Source: Massilia oculi (lineage in GTDB: Bacteria; Pseudomonadota; Gammaproteobacteria; Burkholderiales; Burkholderiaceae_D). Taken from it: 64,000 nucleotides of DNA. The position numbers and the translations under genes were made by a program. The stretch covers positions 3,472,001-3,536,000 of the forward strand of contig NZ_CP029343.1 in NCBI RefSeq assembly GCF_003143515.1, in the 5' to 3' direction. The notes under the pieces were generated by a model. The model did not search any database. It was not told the DNA's origin and saw only the letters and a list, made by a program, of their open reading frames with translations. Position 1 is the first letter of the stretch. Every line of letters begins with the position of its first letter. This document shows, in pieces, positions 10,839 to 19,655 of the stretch.

Positions 10839-13664
10839 TCAACGGGTCAATGCTTCCAGTGGATCGTGAGGAACCTCATCGTCTGGCTTTCGCGGCTTGT
10901 AAATGACCTTCTTGACCGCCTTGTTGTCGACGTTCTCGTGCAAGGCCTTGCCGTCCTTGTCGAGCGTTCCGGTAACGACTGGTCCATCCTGAAAATGGAT
11001 TTCGTAATCGACATCGGGGATGCCCTCGGCGATCTCGGGATCGAGATAGTGCAAGGCAATCCAATGCTGCATCTCGGGACTGAGGTCTCCCGGCAGATTG
11101 CGCAAATTGGCGGTCTTGCGACCGCCCTTGTCGAAGAGGTGCTTGCCACCCTTGACCGAGAACTTCCCGGGGCAGGCGAACGTGATATCCCCGCCTTCCA
11201 GCGTGATCGCCGACTCGCCCGCCTGCAGCACGATCTTTTCCTTGGCCTTGATCTCGATCCGGTCATTCACCGAGATCACGGTGACTTCCTGGTCCGCCAA
11301 AATCTCCAGCTGATCCGTATGCGCCTGCAATGACACCGGCCCGTTCGCCGCGATCGCCTGGATCCCGCCTGCATGCGAAAACAGGCTGGCCGCGCCGCCC
11401 GCCACGGTCGACACCGTATGCGCCGCAGCGATATGCAAATCCGACTGCGTCGTCCACTGCATCTGCCCGCCGGCATGGACCACGGTCGATGCCGGCGTCG
11501 CCCAATTCACGCTGGCCGCCGAGTCCATCAGCACGATTGCCGCCCCAAATTTTTCAACAGGCTGCTCGCCATCAAGCTCGCGCGACCCCGCCTTGGCCTT
11601 GAGTGCCGTCTGTCCCCCAACCGCACCGTCGTACTTGCCCTTGGCCTGGGGATCGATCAACGCAATGAATTCCTCCTGCGCCTTGACAGCATCACTACTG
11701 AACAGCGCCTGCGACTGGCCCGCCGCATCGCGCAGCGCGTCGCCCAGCGACTGCGCCGCCTTGAACTGCGCCACCGCCTCGGCCGCATCCATCTGCGTCG
11801 ACGTGATCCCGCTCCCGAGCTGCGGCCGCGCACTGGTCGACAGCAGCACGCCTTCACCGCCACGCACGACCGCCCAGGCGTCGGTGCGCAGCTCGAAGCC
11901 GCTGCCGCGATACCGTCCGCGCCGTAAGGTGCCGGGCGGCTGCTCGATCAGATAACCAAGATTGAGCTCGCTGTCCGCGCTGCTGCTTGCCAGCCGCGTG
12001 CGTAACTGGCCGGACGTATCGTCCACCTGCCATTGATTGAAACCCCCGCCATCGAAGTTCCGGCTATGGATCCCCGACAGCACGCCGGCATGATCTGCCC
12101 CTGAATCCACGCCAGCCGGGAACGGCGGCAGATCGACGCCGTTATGCAACTGCGCCACGATGACTGGCCGGTCGATGTCGCCTTCGATGAAATCCACCAG
12201 CACCTCGGTGCCGATGCGCGGCGCGAACACGGTGCCCCAGTTCGGGCCGGCCAGCGCCTCGGCCACCCGTATCCAGCTGCCGGAAGCGTCATTGCCTGGC
12301 GCGCAGCCCCGTTCATCCAGGTTGTGCGAGAGGCCGCCGGGATTCGGATGGACGCCACGTTGCCATGCGAACTGGACCTTTACCTGATGATCGCGCGTAC
12401 TGGTGGCGACCGCATTCGGCAAGCCGACCACGAGCGCCGTCTGCGGCCCCAGGCTCGTGCAGGGATGCGGCGCGGCGGTCGCGGCCGGCACCAGCGCCAC
12501 CACGTCGCGCACGCAGGCGAAGGCGTTGCGGTAGGTGCCGTTCTCGACCTGTTTCGCCGCGCCCGCGATGCCCGTGTCGAAGTTGTTGCGCGCCTCGTGC
12601 TGGACCCACACCACGGTGAAGGCGTTGGCGCCGGCCGGATAGCGGTCGTGCTGCGTCAAGGTGAAGCCATGTCCCGCCGCCAGCCGGCGCACGGCGCCTG
12701 CGCCCTCGAAGACCTTGTTGTCCAGCTCCAGCGCCAGCAGCATCAACTCGCTGTGAACACGCATCGTGGCGCCGGTGTCTCCGCCGATGCGTTCTCCGCT
12801 GCCGTCGTGGATGGAGAGCGCGGGCAGGGCGCCGGCATCGAGGTGCGAATTCAGTTCGGACGCAGGCGCCAGCAAGATGGCCGGGTTCCAGCTGCTGATG
12901 CTGACGCCGTTCGCGGCAACCCGGCGCCGCGCGTGGAAGGTGTCGATCGCATCGTCGCGCTCGGTCGCGCGCACGCCGTGAAAGCGCAGCATCGCGCCGC
13001 CCGGCATCGGGGGAATGCGCGCCCGCCTGTCGAAGATCACCAGCCGGTGCCGCGCCTGGCCGTGGTCGGCGCCCGCCACGGTCTCGAACGGCGCATGCTC
13101 GAAGCGCCAGCTCAAGCCCTCGGACGCGAGCAGCCGCGCGAAGAACGCATAATCGCTTTCGCGGTACTGGGTGCAGACGGGCCGCGGCGCCAGTTCCTGC
13201 GTCACGTCGAATAACACTTCCACCTGTGGGTAATCCGCCAGTAATTCACAGACGATGTCGCGCACGGTCTTGTTCTGGAACAGGTAGCAGTCGCGCCGCA
13301 GCGTCAACAGCGCCAACGCCGGTTCGAGCACCAGGCGGTAGCGGGCGACGCCGCCATCGGCGCCCAGCCAGGAGGCCTGCGTACACAGGCCATGCCAGGC
13401 GCGCCGGCCGCCATCCGGCTGCAGCAGGCCGACGCTCAATTCTTCGCCGATGAACGAAGACAGGTCGAGATCGGTCGAGGTGCTGAGCGCATCGACCTCG
13501 AAGCGAAACAACGCATTGACGGCCTCGCGTCCCGAAAAGCGCTCCGCCACGAGCGATTGCGTCAAGTCGCTTTTCTGGCTGCTGGCCAGGGTGAGGAGTC
13601 GCGCATGCTGGCTCAGGCCCGTGCCGAACAGGCCGAGCGAAGCGGGGTCGGGAAAGGCTCTCAT
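10839..13664 (-). CDS. vgrG: Type VI secretion system tip protein VgrG with DUF2345 and C-terminal extension
   Basis: 941 residues. The N-terminal phage gp27-like part starts with RLLTLASSQKSDL and VERFSGREAVNALFRFEVDALS. The gp5/OB core includes VKVQFAWQRG and the block RVAEALAGPNWGTVFAPRIGTEVLVDF. A beta-helical DUF2345 part (VVHAGGQMQW to ITLEGGDITFACPGKFSVKG) follows. The last 85 residues (DYEIHFQDGPVVTGTLDKDG) look like a transthyretin-type cargo-docking domain, as known for some VgrG proteins. It forms the spike tip and carries the downstream effector. The ATG lacks its own ribosome-binding site but overlaps a 9-codon upstream frame. Confidence 0.9.
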   Translation of the reverse strand: MRAFPDPASLGLFGTGLSQHARLLTLASSQKSDLTQSLVAERFSGREAVNALFRFEVDALSTSTDLDLSSFIGEELSVGLLQPDGGRRAWHGLCTQASWLGADGGVARYRLVLEPALALLTLRRDCYLFQNKTVRDIVCELLADYPQVEVLFDVTQELAPRPVCTQYRESDYAFFARLLASEGLSWRFEHAPFETVAGADHGQARHRLVIFDRRARIPPMPGGAMLRFHGVRATERDDAIDTFHARRRVAANGVSISSWNPAILLAPASELNSHLDAGALPALSIHDGSGERIGGDTGATMRVHSELMLLALELDNKVFEGAGAVRRLAAGHGFTLTQHDRYPAGANAFTVVWVQHEARNNFDTGIAGAAKQVENGTYRNAFACVRDVVALVPAATAAPHPCTSLGPQTALVVGLPNAVATSTRDHQVKVQFAWQRGVHPNPGGLSHNLDERGCAPGNDASGSWIRVAEALAGPNWGTVFAPRIGTEVLVDFIEGDIDRPVIVAQLHNGVDLPPFPAGVDSGADHAGVLSGIHSRNFDGGGFNQWQVDDTSGQLRTRLASSSADSELNLGYLIEQPPGTLRRGRYRGSGFELRTDAWAVVRGGEGVLLSTSARPQLGSGITSTQMDAAEAVAQFKAAQSLGDALRDAAGQSQALFSSDAVKAQEEFIALIDPQAKGKYDGAVGGQTALKAKAGSRELDGEQPVEKFGAAIVLMDSAASVNWATPASTVVHAGGQMQWTTQSDLHIAAAHTVSTVAGGAASLFSHAGGIQAIAANGPVSLQAHTDQLEILADQEVTVISVNDRIEIKAKEKIVLQAGESAITLEGGDITFACPGKFSVKGGKHLFDKGGRKTANLRNLPGDLSPEMQHWIALHYLDPEIAEGIPDVDYEIHFQDGPVVTGTLDKDGKALHENVDNKAVKKVIYKPRKPDDEVPHDPLEALTR

Positions 13665-13690
13665 GGGCGCAGGCAGGCCTGGATGGACAT
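13661..13690 (-). other. Putative 9-codon leader frame overlapping the vgrG start
   Basis: On the minus strand an AAAGGAG site is followed after 6 bases by an ATG opening the frame MSIQACLRP. Its stop codon overlaps the vgrG start as ATGA. The only good ribosome-binding site in the area serves this leader, so vgrG may be translated by coupling. Alternatively vgrG uses an upstream TTG at 13715. Confidence 0.4.
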
Positions 13691-13813
13691 CGTCGCTCCT
13701 TTGCGTTGGCGGCAATGTCGATCTTAAGAGAGCGGGTCCTCCAGGTGATGCCTGTAGGCATGACGGCCGTCAAACCACAAATGGGATATGCGTAACGGGT
13801 AGATCGAAATAAG

Positions 13814-13850
13814 AAATGGCGCGGTGCCTGGAGGCGCCGCGCCATTTTTT
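13814..13850. terminator. Hairpin terminator downstream of gloA
   Basis: The stem AAATGGCGCGG (13814-13824) pairs with CCGCGCCATTT (13837-13847). A six-T run follows on the plus strand; on the minus strand the flank is T-rich (TTTCTTATTT), so it can end the gloA transcript before the vgrG operon begins. Confidence 0.7.
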
Positions 13851-13870
13851 GCTGAAAATTCAGTCAGTGC

Positions 13871-14284
13871 TCAGGTGCTCAGCCCACCGCCGCCGGCATG
13901 GTCGGCGCGCTCGATCAGCTCGACCTTGTAGCCGTCCGGATCGGTGATGAAGGCGATCACGGTGGTGCCGCCCTTGACCGGGCCCGGTTCGCGGGTGATG
14001 TTGCCGCCGGCCGCGCGCACCTGTTCGCAGGTGGCGTAGATGTCTTCGGCCGAGATCGCGATGTGGCCGTAGGCGGTGCCCATGTCGTAGCTGTCGGTGC
14101 CCCAGTTATAGGTCAGCTCGAGCTCGGCGTGGTCCGGGTTGCTGCCGTAGCCGAGGAAGGCCAGGCTGTACTTGTATTCCGGATTGTCGCTGGTGCGCAG
14201 CAGTTTCATGCCCAGCACCTTGGTGTAGAAGTCGATGGAGCGTTGCAGGTCGCCGACCCTCAACATGGTATGCAGGATGCGCAT
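13871..14284 (-). CDS. gloA: Lactoylglutathione lyase (glyoxalase I)
   Basis: 137 residues. It isomerises the hemithioacetal of methylglyoxal and glutathione to S-lactoylglutathione, the first step of methylglyoxal detoxification in the cytoplasm. All four metal ligands of the E. coli enzyme are at the same positions: H5, E56, H74 and E122. The N-terminus [26 protein letters not shown] is the classical glyoxalase I start. It lies downstream of the OsmC-type gene on the same strand with about 100 bp between. Confidence 0.96.
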   Translation of the reverse strand: MRILHTMLRVGDLQRSIDFYTKVLGMKLLRTSDNPEYKYSLAFLGYGSNPDHAELELTYNWGTDSYDMGTAYGHIAISAEDIYATCEQVRAAGGNITREPGPVKGGTTVIAFITDPDGYKVELIERADHAGGGGLST

Positions 14285-14349
14285 TTTGGCTTGCCCTATG
14301 TGTTTCGAAGAACCGCCATTCTATGCGTTCGACGGCATCCTTGCCGGAG

Positions 14350-14379
14350 GCGCCGCAGGCAGGACGGCCTGCGGCGCGC
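14350..14379 (-). terminator. GC-rich hairpin after the OsmC gene
   Basis: GCCGCAGGC and GCCTGCGGC form a 9-bp stem just downstream of the OsmC stop codon. There is no T run, so it may be an RNA-stabilising hairpin rather than an intrinsic terminator. Confidence 0.4.
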
Positions 14380-14383
14380 CGGA

Positions 14384-14815
14384 TCAGTTCTCGAGCTTCG
14401 CGTCGAGCGTGATCTTCGCGTTCAGCAGCTTCGAGACCGGGCAGTTTTCCTTGGCCGTGGTGGCCGCCTTGTCGAAGGCTTCCTGGCTTGCGCCAGGGAT
14501 CTTCGCCACCAGGTCGAGGTGCACGGCCGTGATCGAGAAGCCGCCCTCGACCTTCTCCATCGACACCGTCGCCTTGGTGCGCAGCTCGTCGGCGGTGAGG
14601 CCGGCCTGGCCCAGCTGGCCCGACAGCGCCATCGTGAAGCAGCCCGCATGGGCCGCGCCGATCAGCTCTTCGGGATTGGTGCCCGGTGCGTCCTCGAAGC
14701 GGGTGTTGAAGCCGTAGGGCTGGTCCTTGAGCGCGCCGCTACCGGTCGACACCTGGCCCTTGCCATCCTTGATGCCGCCACTCCAGACTGCGCTGCCATC
14801 GCGTTTGATCGTCAT
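14384..14815 (-). CDS. OsmC family peroxiredoxin
   Basis: 143 residues of the OsmC/Ohr fold, a thiol peroxidase reducing organic hydroperoxides. The two redox cysteines are C59 in HAGCFTMALSG and C125 in ENCPVSKLL. The N-terminal TIKRDGSAVWSGGIKDGKG and GTNPEELIGAAHAGCF segments match OsmC more than Ohr. It begins 3 bp after the stop codon of a small hydrophilic protein gene, so the two are probably translated from one message. A stress-response role is inferred from the family. Confidence 0.93.
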   Translation of the reverse strand: MTIKRDGSAVWSGGIKDGKGQVSTGSGALKDQPYGFNTRFEDAPGTNPEELIGAAHAGCFTMALSGQLGQAGLTADELRTKATVSMEKVEGGFSITAVHLDLVAKIPGASQEAFDKAATTAKENCPVSKLLNAKITLDAKLEN

Positions 14816-14818
14816 CAG

Positions 14819-15139
14819 TTATTTCCTTTCCTTGTCGTTGTCTTCGGGTGCAGGCTCGGCGTCATGATCGCGCATGTCGCGATGACGGTCGGGCTGCGGT
14901 TTGGCCTGGCCACTGGCGCCGGGGACGGGATCGACCGCCTCCGAAATGCCGGGCGTGTTGCGCGAATCGGTGTCGACCAGGCCCTGCTCGAGGTCCTTGG
15001 CCGCCTGTTTCATGACGCCACGTGGCGCCTGGTCTTGCCCGTCCGGCGTCTCGTCGCGTTCATGCGGCTGGCGTTTGACGCCGTCGTTGCTCATCGGTTC
15101 CTTGGTATTGACGAACCGGTCCTTGGCTTCGGTCACCAT
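14819..15139 (-). CDS. Small hydrophilic, probably disordered protein
   Basis: 106 residues, very rich in Asp, Glu, Lys, Arg, Pro and Gln, with no hydrophobic core. It includes KRQPHERDETPDGQ, a segment I have met in short stress-associated hypothetical proteins of this family, from memory. It is directly upstream of the OsmC gene with a 3-bp gap, which suggests co-expression under osmotic or oxidative stress. No function can be assigned. Confidence 0.7.
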   Translation of the reverse strand: MVTEAKDRFVNTKEPMSNDGVKRQPHERDETPDGQDQAPRGVMKQAAKDLEQGLVDTDSRNTPGISEAVDPVPGASGQAKPQPDRHRDMRDHDAEPAPEDNDKERK

Positions 15140-15284
15140 GCTGCTCTCCTTTGCATTTTCGTCATCCTCATCCTAACTGCCTGTCGCTGATTGAGTCGCG
15201 CAATTGAACCCCGTAATTTGGTGATGCTTTTTTGCAATTACATCGCTAAGATGAGCGCTTGACCGTATTGACGACAAGCGCACC

Positions 15285-16193
15285 GTGACTCCAGACACCC
15301 TGACTCACCACGCCAGCACCGCCTGCAAGAACTGCGGCGCAACTACCCAGGGCAATTACTGCCAGCAGTGCGGGCAAGCCACCCACCTGCACGTGCCGAG
15401 CGCACGCGAATTCCTGCACGAGTTCATCGCCCACTACGTGGCGCTGGAGGGGAAGCTGTGGAAGTCGCTGGCCCTGCTGATCGCCAAACCGGGTTTGCTG
15501 ACCTGCGAATACATCCAGGGCCGCCGCGTGCGCTATCTGGAGCCGCTGCGCCTGTATCTCACCTTCAGCATCATTTTCTTTGCGCTGTTCAAGCTCAGCG
15601 GCGTCGAAGTGGCGCGCTTCGACGAGCCGTCGCCGGCCCTGGCAGCCGCGGTGGCCGAAGGACGCGCCAAGGACACGGTGCTGGGTCCGGCCGTGGGAAT
15701 GGACGCCGCCGAGTATGAAAGAGTCCTGGGCGTGCTGAACAAGAAGGCCGGCAACGTGCATCCGGTTTTGCGCGAGCGGGTGGCGCGCTTCCTGTCCCTG
15801 TCCCCGCAGGCGCAGAGGGCGGCGCTCAAGCAGGCTTTTTTCAGCTATACGCCGTATGCGATCTTCGCCATGATGCCGCTGTTCGCGCTGTACCTGAAGA
15901 TCCTTTATCTGGGCACCGGACGCCGCTATGGCGAGCATTTCCTGTTCGCCCTGCACGTGAATGCGTTTGCCTTCCTGATGCTGTCCGTGATGATCCTGGT
16001 CCCGGAAAGCTGGAAGTTCATCATTTTCGTGCTGCTGCTATGGCTGGTGTTCTACCTGCCGATGGCGATGCGCCGCGTCTACGAACGCGGCTGGGTGGGT
16101 ACGGTGATCCGGTGGATCGTGCTGATCTTCGCCCACGTCGTGACCCTGGCCTCGGCCGTATTGACCGTGATGGGAATGGTACTGATGGGCTGA
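15285..16193 (+). CDS. DUF3667 family membrane protein
   Basis: 302 residues from a GTG start. An N-terminal zinc-ribbon-like motif C-x2-C-x8-C-x2-C (CKNCGATTQGNYCQQCG, residues 14-30) is followed by the family block GKLWKSLALLIAKPGLLTCEYIQGRRVRYLEPLRLYLTFSIIFF. Further hydrophobic helices occur at about 190-220 and 228-300, giving four to five membrane segments. The function of DUF3667 proteins is unknown. The gene stands alone between the OsmC region and nadK. Confidence 0.85.
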   Translation: MTPDTLTHHASTACKNCGATTQGNYCQQCGQATHLHVPSAREFLHEFIAHYVALEGKLWKSLALLIAKPGLLTCEYIQGRRVRYLEPLRLYLTFSIIFFALFKLSGVEVARFDEPSPALAAAVAEGRAKDTVLGPAVGMDAAEYERVLGVLNKKAGNVHPVLRERVARFLSLSPQAQRAALKQAFFSYTPYAIFAMMPLFALYLKILYLGTGRRYGEHFLFALHVNAFAFLMLSVMILVPESWKFIIFVLLLWLVFYLPMAMRRVYERGWVGTVIRWIVLIFAHVVTLASAVLTVMGMVLMG

Positions 16194-16221
16194 ACTTGCA
16201 GGGGAGGGCGGGCGCCAGCTA

Positions 16222-16241
16222 TACTGTTCATCTATACAGTA
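16222..16241. promoter_or_regulatory. LexA (SOS) box upstream of nadK-recN
   Basis: TACTGTTCATCTATACAGTA matches the LexA operator: TACTGT and ACAGTA half-sites with CTG-N10-CAG spacing. It lies about 80 bp upstream of nadK. recN, the next gene, is a classical SOS gene, which supports real repression by LexA. Confidence 0.9.
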
Positions 16242-16321
16242 ATTGCCGAGCGCCGTATGGCAGCCGCAGGGATTATCGGTTAATCTCAGCCTGTCGTTAA
16301 CCCACTATCGCAGAGACCGTC

Positions 16322-17224
16322 ATGCCCGCTTCGCCCCAACCGCAACAGATCATCGCGCTCGTGGTGCGGCACAACACGGCAGGCGTCGAGGAGCCGGTCG
16401 GCCGCATCCGCGACTTCCTGCAATATGGGGGCTACCGGGTGGTGTTCGAGGCCGACACCGCGGCCAACCTGCAACTGGCGAACATCGATTCGATGACCGT
16501 GGCCGAGATTGGCGCCCAGGCCGCGATCGGCATCGTGGTCGGCGGCGACGGCACCATGCTGGGCATCGCGCGCCAGCTGGCGGAATATGGCATCCCCCTG
16601 GTCGGCATCAACCTGGGCCGGCTCGGCTTCATCACCGACATCCCGCTCGACGACATGTTGCCGGCGCTGGGCGAGATCCTGCAGGGCCGTTCGCGCGCCG
16701 AGAAGCGCACCCTCCTCGAGGCGCGCGTGATGCGCGGCGGCGAGCAGATATTCTGCAGCGTGGCGGTCAACGACGTCGTCGTGGCGCGCGGCACCGGCGC
16801 CGGCATGGTCGAACTCAAGCTGACCGTCGACGGTCAATTCATGTACAACCAGCGCTCGGACGGCCTGATCGTGTCCACGCCCACCGGTTCCACGGCCTAC
16901 GCGCTGTCGGCCGGCGGCCCGCTGCTGCATCCGAGCCTGGGGGGCACGGTGCTGGTGCCGATCGCGCCGCACGCGCTGTCGAACCGGCCGATCGTGGTGC
17001 CGGACACCAGCGAGATCGTGGTCGAGCTGGTCAGCGGACGCGACATCAGCGTGAACTTCGACATGCAGACCTTCACCAGCCTGCAGCTGGGCGACCGGAT
17101 CGTCATCTCGCGCTCGCCGCACACGATCACCTTCCTGCATCCGCTCGACTGGAGCTACTACCATACGCTGCGCCAGAAGCTGCACTGGAACGAATACCCC
17201 ACCAACGACGGCAAGCTCAAGTAA
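16322..17224 (+). CDS. nadK: NAD kinase
   Basis: Phosphorylates NAD to NADP, the only source of NADP(H) in most bacteria. 300 residues. The diagnostic GGDGTML motif is at residues 74-80, and [10 protein letters not shown] and [20 protein letters not shown] contain the remaining NAD-binding signatures. It ends 66 bp before recN and both lie behind a strong LexA box, so NADP supply may rise during the SOS response. hrcA, the usual upstream neighbour in other betaproteobacteria, is absent from this window. Confidence 0.96.
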   Translation: MPASPQPQQIIALVVRHNTAGVEEPVGRIRDFLQYGGYRVVFEADTAANLQLANIDSMTVAEIGAQAAIGIVVGGDGTMLGIARQLAEYGIPLVGINLGRLGFITDIPLDDMLPALGEILQGRSRAEKRTLLEARVMRGGEQIFCSVAVNDVVVARGTGAGMVELKLTVDGQFMYNQRSDGLIVSTPTGSTAYALSAGGPLLHPSLGGTVLVPIAPHALSNRPIVVPDTSEIVVELVSGRDISVNFDMQTFTSLQLGDRIVISRSPHTITFLHPLDWSYYHTLRQKLHWNEYPTNDGKLK

Positions 17225-17290
17225 GTCGCCACGATCCAGCGCCTGACCTGATCGCCACAGAATCGCCAATCACCGGAGACCCGATTTTTC

Positions 17291-18955
17291 ATGCTGCGCA
17301 CACTGACCATCCGCGACTTCGTCATCGTCGACGCCATCGAACTGGAGTTCTCGAACGGCTTTTCGGTGTTCACCGGCGAGACCGGCGCCGGCAAGTCGAT
17401 CCTGATCGATGCGCTGCAACTGGCGCTGGGCGGACGCGGCGACGCCAGCATGGTGCGCGAAGGCGCGGCCAAAGCCGACATCACGGCCGATTTTTCGCCG
17501 ACCGAGGCGGCCAGTGCCTGGCTCGAGCAGCATGAATTCAGCATCGAGGAGGGCGGGGCGCTGCTGCGCCGCGTGATCGACAACGCCGGCCGCTCCAAGG
17601 CCTATATCAATGGCGTGGCTGCCACCGCAGCCCAGCTGCGCGAACTGGGCGAACTGCTGGTCGACATCCACGGCCAGAATGCCCACCAGTCGCTGCTCAA
17701 GCCGGATGCCCAGCGCGCGCTGCTCGACAATCAGATCGCGGTGCGCGATCCGCAGGCGCGCATCGAGGCGCAAGCCGTGTCGCAAGCCTGGCGCGCCTGG
17801 CGCGCACTGGTGCGCCAGCGCGAAGAATACGAGACCAATGCCAAGAACGTGCTGATCGAGCGCGAACGTCTCGAGTGGCAGGTCAGCGAGCTCGACAAGC
17901 TGGCGCCGAAGGCCGGCGAATGGGCCGAGATCAGCAACGAACACAGCCGCCTGTCGCACGCCGCCAGCCTGCTCGAAGGCGCCCAGGAGGCCCTGGCCGC
18001 GATCTCGGAATCGGAGCATCCGATCCTGTCGCAGCTATCCTCGCTGAACGCCAAGCTCGGCAAGCTGGTCGACGTCGACGCCCAGCTGCAGGCGGTGCTC
18101 GACTGCATGGAGCCGGCCCGCATCCAGCTGCAAGAGGCGGTGTCCGAGCTGAACAACTACATCGACAAGGTCGAGCTCGACCCTGGCCGCCTGCGCGAGG
18201 TCGATGCCCGCATGGACGCCCTGCACAGCGCTGCGCGCAAGTACCGCGTCACGCCCGAAGAACTGCCCGAAGAACATGCGCAATTGGCCACCAAGCTGCG
18301 CCAGCTGGCCGACGCCACCGATATCGACGGCCTGCGCAAGCAGGAAGGCAAGGCCGCAGCCGCCTATATGGACGTAGCCGGGCGCCTGTCGGTGCGCCGC
18401 ATCAAGGCCGCCGCCGAGCTGGGCACGCAAGTGACGGCCGCGATGCAGGAGCTCAGCATGAGCGGCGGCAGCTTCGCCATCGGTCTCAACAGCGGCGAGC
18501 CGGGCGCGCATGGCCTCGAGCAGGTGGAATTCCTGGTCGCCGGCCATGCCGGCGTGGCGCCGCGTGCGCTGGCCAAGGTGGCCTCGGGCGGCGAACTGGC
18601 GCGCATCTCGCTGGCGATCTCGGTGATCACCTCGAACGCGACCACGGTGCCGACTCTGATCTTCGACGAGGTCGACACCGGCATCGGCGGCGGCGTGGCC
18701 GAGGTGGTGGGGCGCCTGTTGAAGCGCCTGGGCCAGCAGCGGCAAGTGCTGTGCGTGACCCACCTGCCGCAGGTGGCGAGCCAAGCCAACCAGCACTTCC
18801 AGGTGGCCAAGGGCACGACCGGCGAAGGGCGCACCGTCTCGCGCATCGACGTGCTCGACAGCCGCGCACGGGTCGAAGAGGTGGCGCGCATGCTGGGCGG
18901 AATCGAGATCACCGAGACCACGCGCAAGCATGCGCGGGAATTGCTCGCTTCCTGA
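17291..18955 (+). CDS. recN: DNA repair protein RecN
   Basis: SMC-like ATPase that acts at double-strand breaks in the cytoplasm. 554 residues, normal length. Walker A GETGAGKS is at residues 29-36; a long coiled-coil middle separates it from the ABC signature LAKVASGGELARISLAI and Walker B PTLIFDEVDTGIGG near the C-terminus, followed by the His-switch region VLCVTHLPQVAS. It is the second gene of a probable operon with nadK under the LexA box. Confidence 0.96.
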   Translation: MLRTLTIRDFVIVDAIELEFSNGFSVFTGETGAGKSILIDALQLALGGRGDASMVREGAAKADITADFSPTEAASAWLEQHEFSIEEGGALLRRVIDNAGRSKAYINGVAATAAQLRELGELLVDIHGQNAHQSLLKPDAQRALLDNQIAVRDPQARIEAQAVSQAWRAWRALVRQREEYETNAKNVLIERERLEWQVSELDKLAPKAGEWAEISNEHSRLSHAASLLEGAQEALAAISESEHPILSQLSSLNAKLGKLVDVDAQLQAVLDCMEPARIQLQEAVSELNNYIDKVELDPGRLREVDARMDALHSAARKYRVTPEELPEEHAQLATKLRQLADATDIDGLRKQEGKAAAAYMDVAGRLSVRRIKAAAELGTQVTAAMQELSMSGGSFAIGLNSGEPGAHGLEQVEFLVAGHAGVAPRALAKVASGGELARISLAISVITSNATTVPTLIFDEVDTGIGGGVAEVVGRLLKRLGQQRQVLCVTHLPQVASQANQHFQVAKGTTGEGRTVSRIDVLDSRARVEEVARMLGGIEITETTRKHARELLAS

Positions 18956-19090
18956 ACCACTGCGCTTGTGCTATTGAACTCTTCATTCTGATGTCATGCC
19001 ACTTTCTCCATTCTGTGGCAGAGTGACGTTCGACCTGCGGCCCGCACGCCGCAGCATCGTTCGCCAACCTCAACCATGGAAGGAATTCGC

Positions 19091-19519
19091 ATGAGCATCG
19101 AAAAAGTCCTGTACCGCGCCCAAGCCACCTCGCAAGGTGGCCGTGAAGGCACCTCGAAAAGTTCCGACGGTGTCCTTGACCTGAAACTGAGCACGCCGAA
19201 GGAACTGGGCGGCGGTGGCGGCCCGGGCACCAATCCGGAGCAGCTGTTCGCGGCCGGCTACTCGGCCTGCTTCCTGGGCGCCCTGAAGTTCGTGGCCGGC
19301 CAGGCCAAGGTTGCGCTGCCGCAAGACCTGACCATCACCGGCGACGTCGGCATCGGCCAGATCCCGACCGGCTTCGGCATCGAGGTCGACCTCACCATCA
19401 AGGCGCCCGGCATGGACCAGGCCCAGCTGCAAGAGCTGGTCGACAAGGCCCACATCGTGTGCCCGTACTCGAACGCCACCCGCGGCAATATCGACGTGCG
19501 CCTGCACGTGAACACCTGA
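19091..19519 (+). CDS. ohr: Organic hydroperoxide resistance protein Ohr
   Basis: 142 residues of the OsmC/Ohr superfamily, a lipoyl-dependent thiol peroxidase for organic hydroperoxides. Redox cysteines are C60 (YSACFLGAL) and C124 ([13 protein letters not shown]), and the endings [14 protein letters not shown] and NIDVRL are Ohr-type. The chosen ATG follows a GGAAGGA ribosome-binding site; the frame opens 5 codons earlier at an ATG that overlaps this site. No ohrR repressor gene is adjacent. Confidence 0.94.
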   Translation: MSIEKVLYRAQATSQGGREGTSKSSDGVLDLKLSTPKELGGGGGPGTNPEQLFAAGYSACFLGALKFVAGQAKVALPQDLTITGDVGIGQIPTGFGIEVDLTIKAPGMDQAQLQELVDKAHIVCPYSNATRGNIDVRLHVNT

Positions 19520-19655
19520 TCCAGGCGGCACAAGACAGGTTCCGTGGTCAGAGCGCCACGGATGGCGGTGGCGCCGCCCCGGCAAAAGGGGGCGTCACCC
19601 GCCCGGGCGGCATGCCGCATTTATAATAAGCAAGTCCTGTCACCATCCTCCATCT

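Noticed and set aside
16243..17535. 430-codon frame overlapping nadK and recN
   Set aside because: Arg/His/Pro-rich shadow frame of nadK, which is certain.
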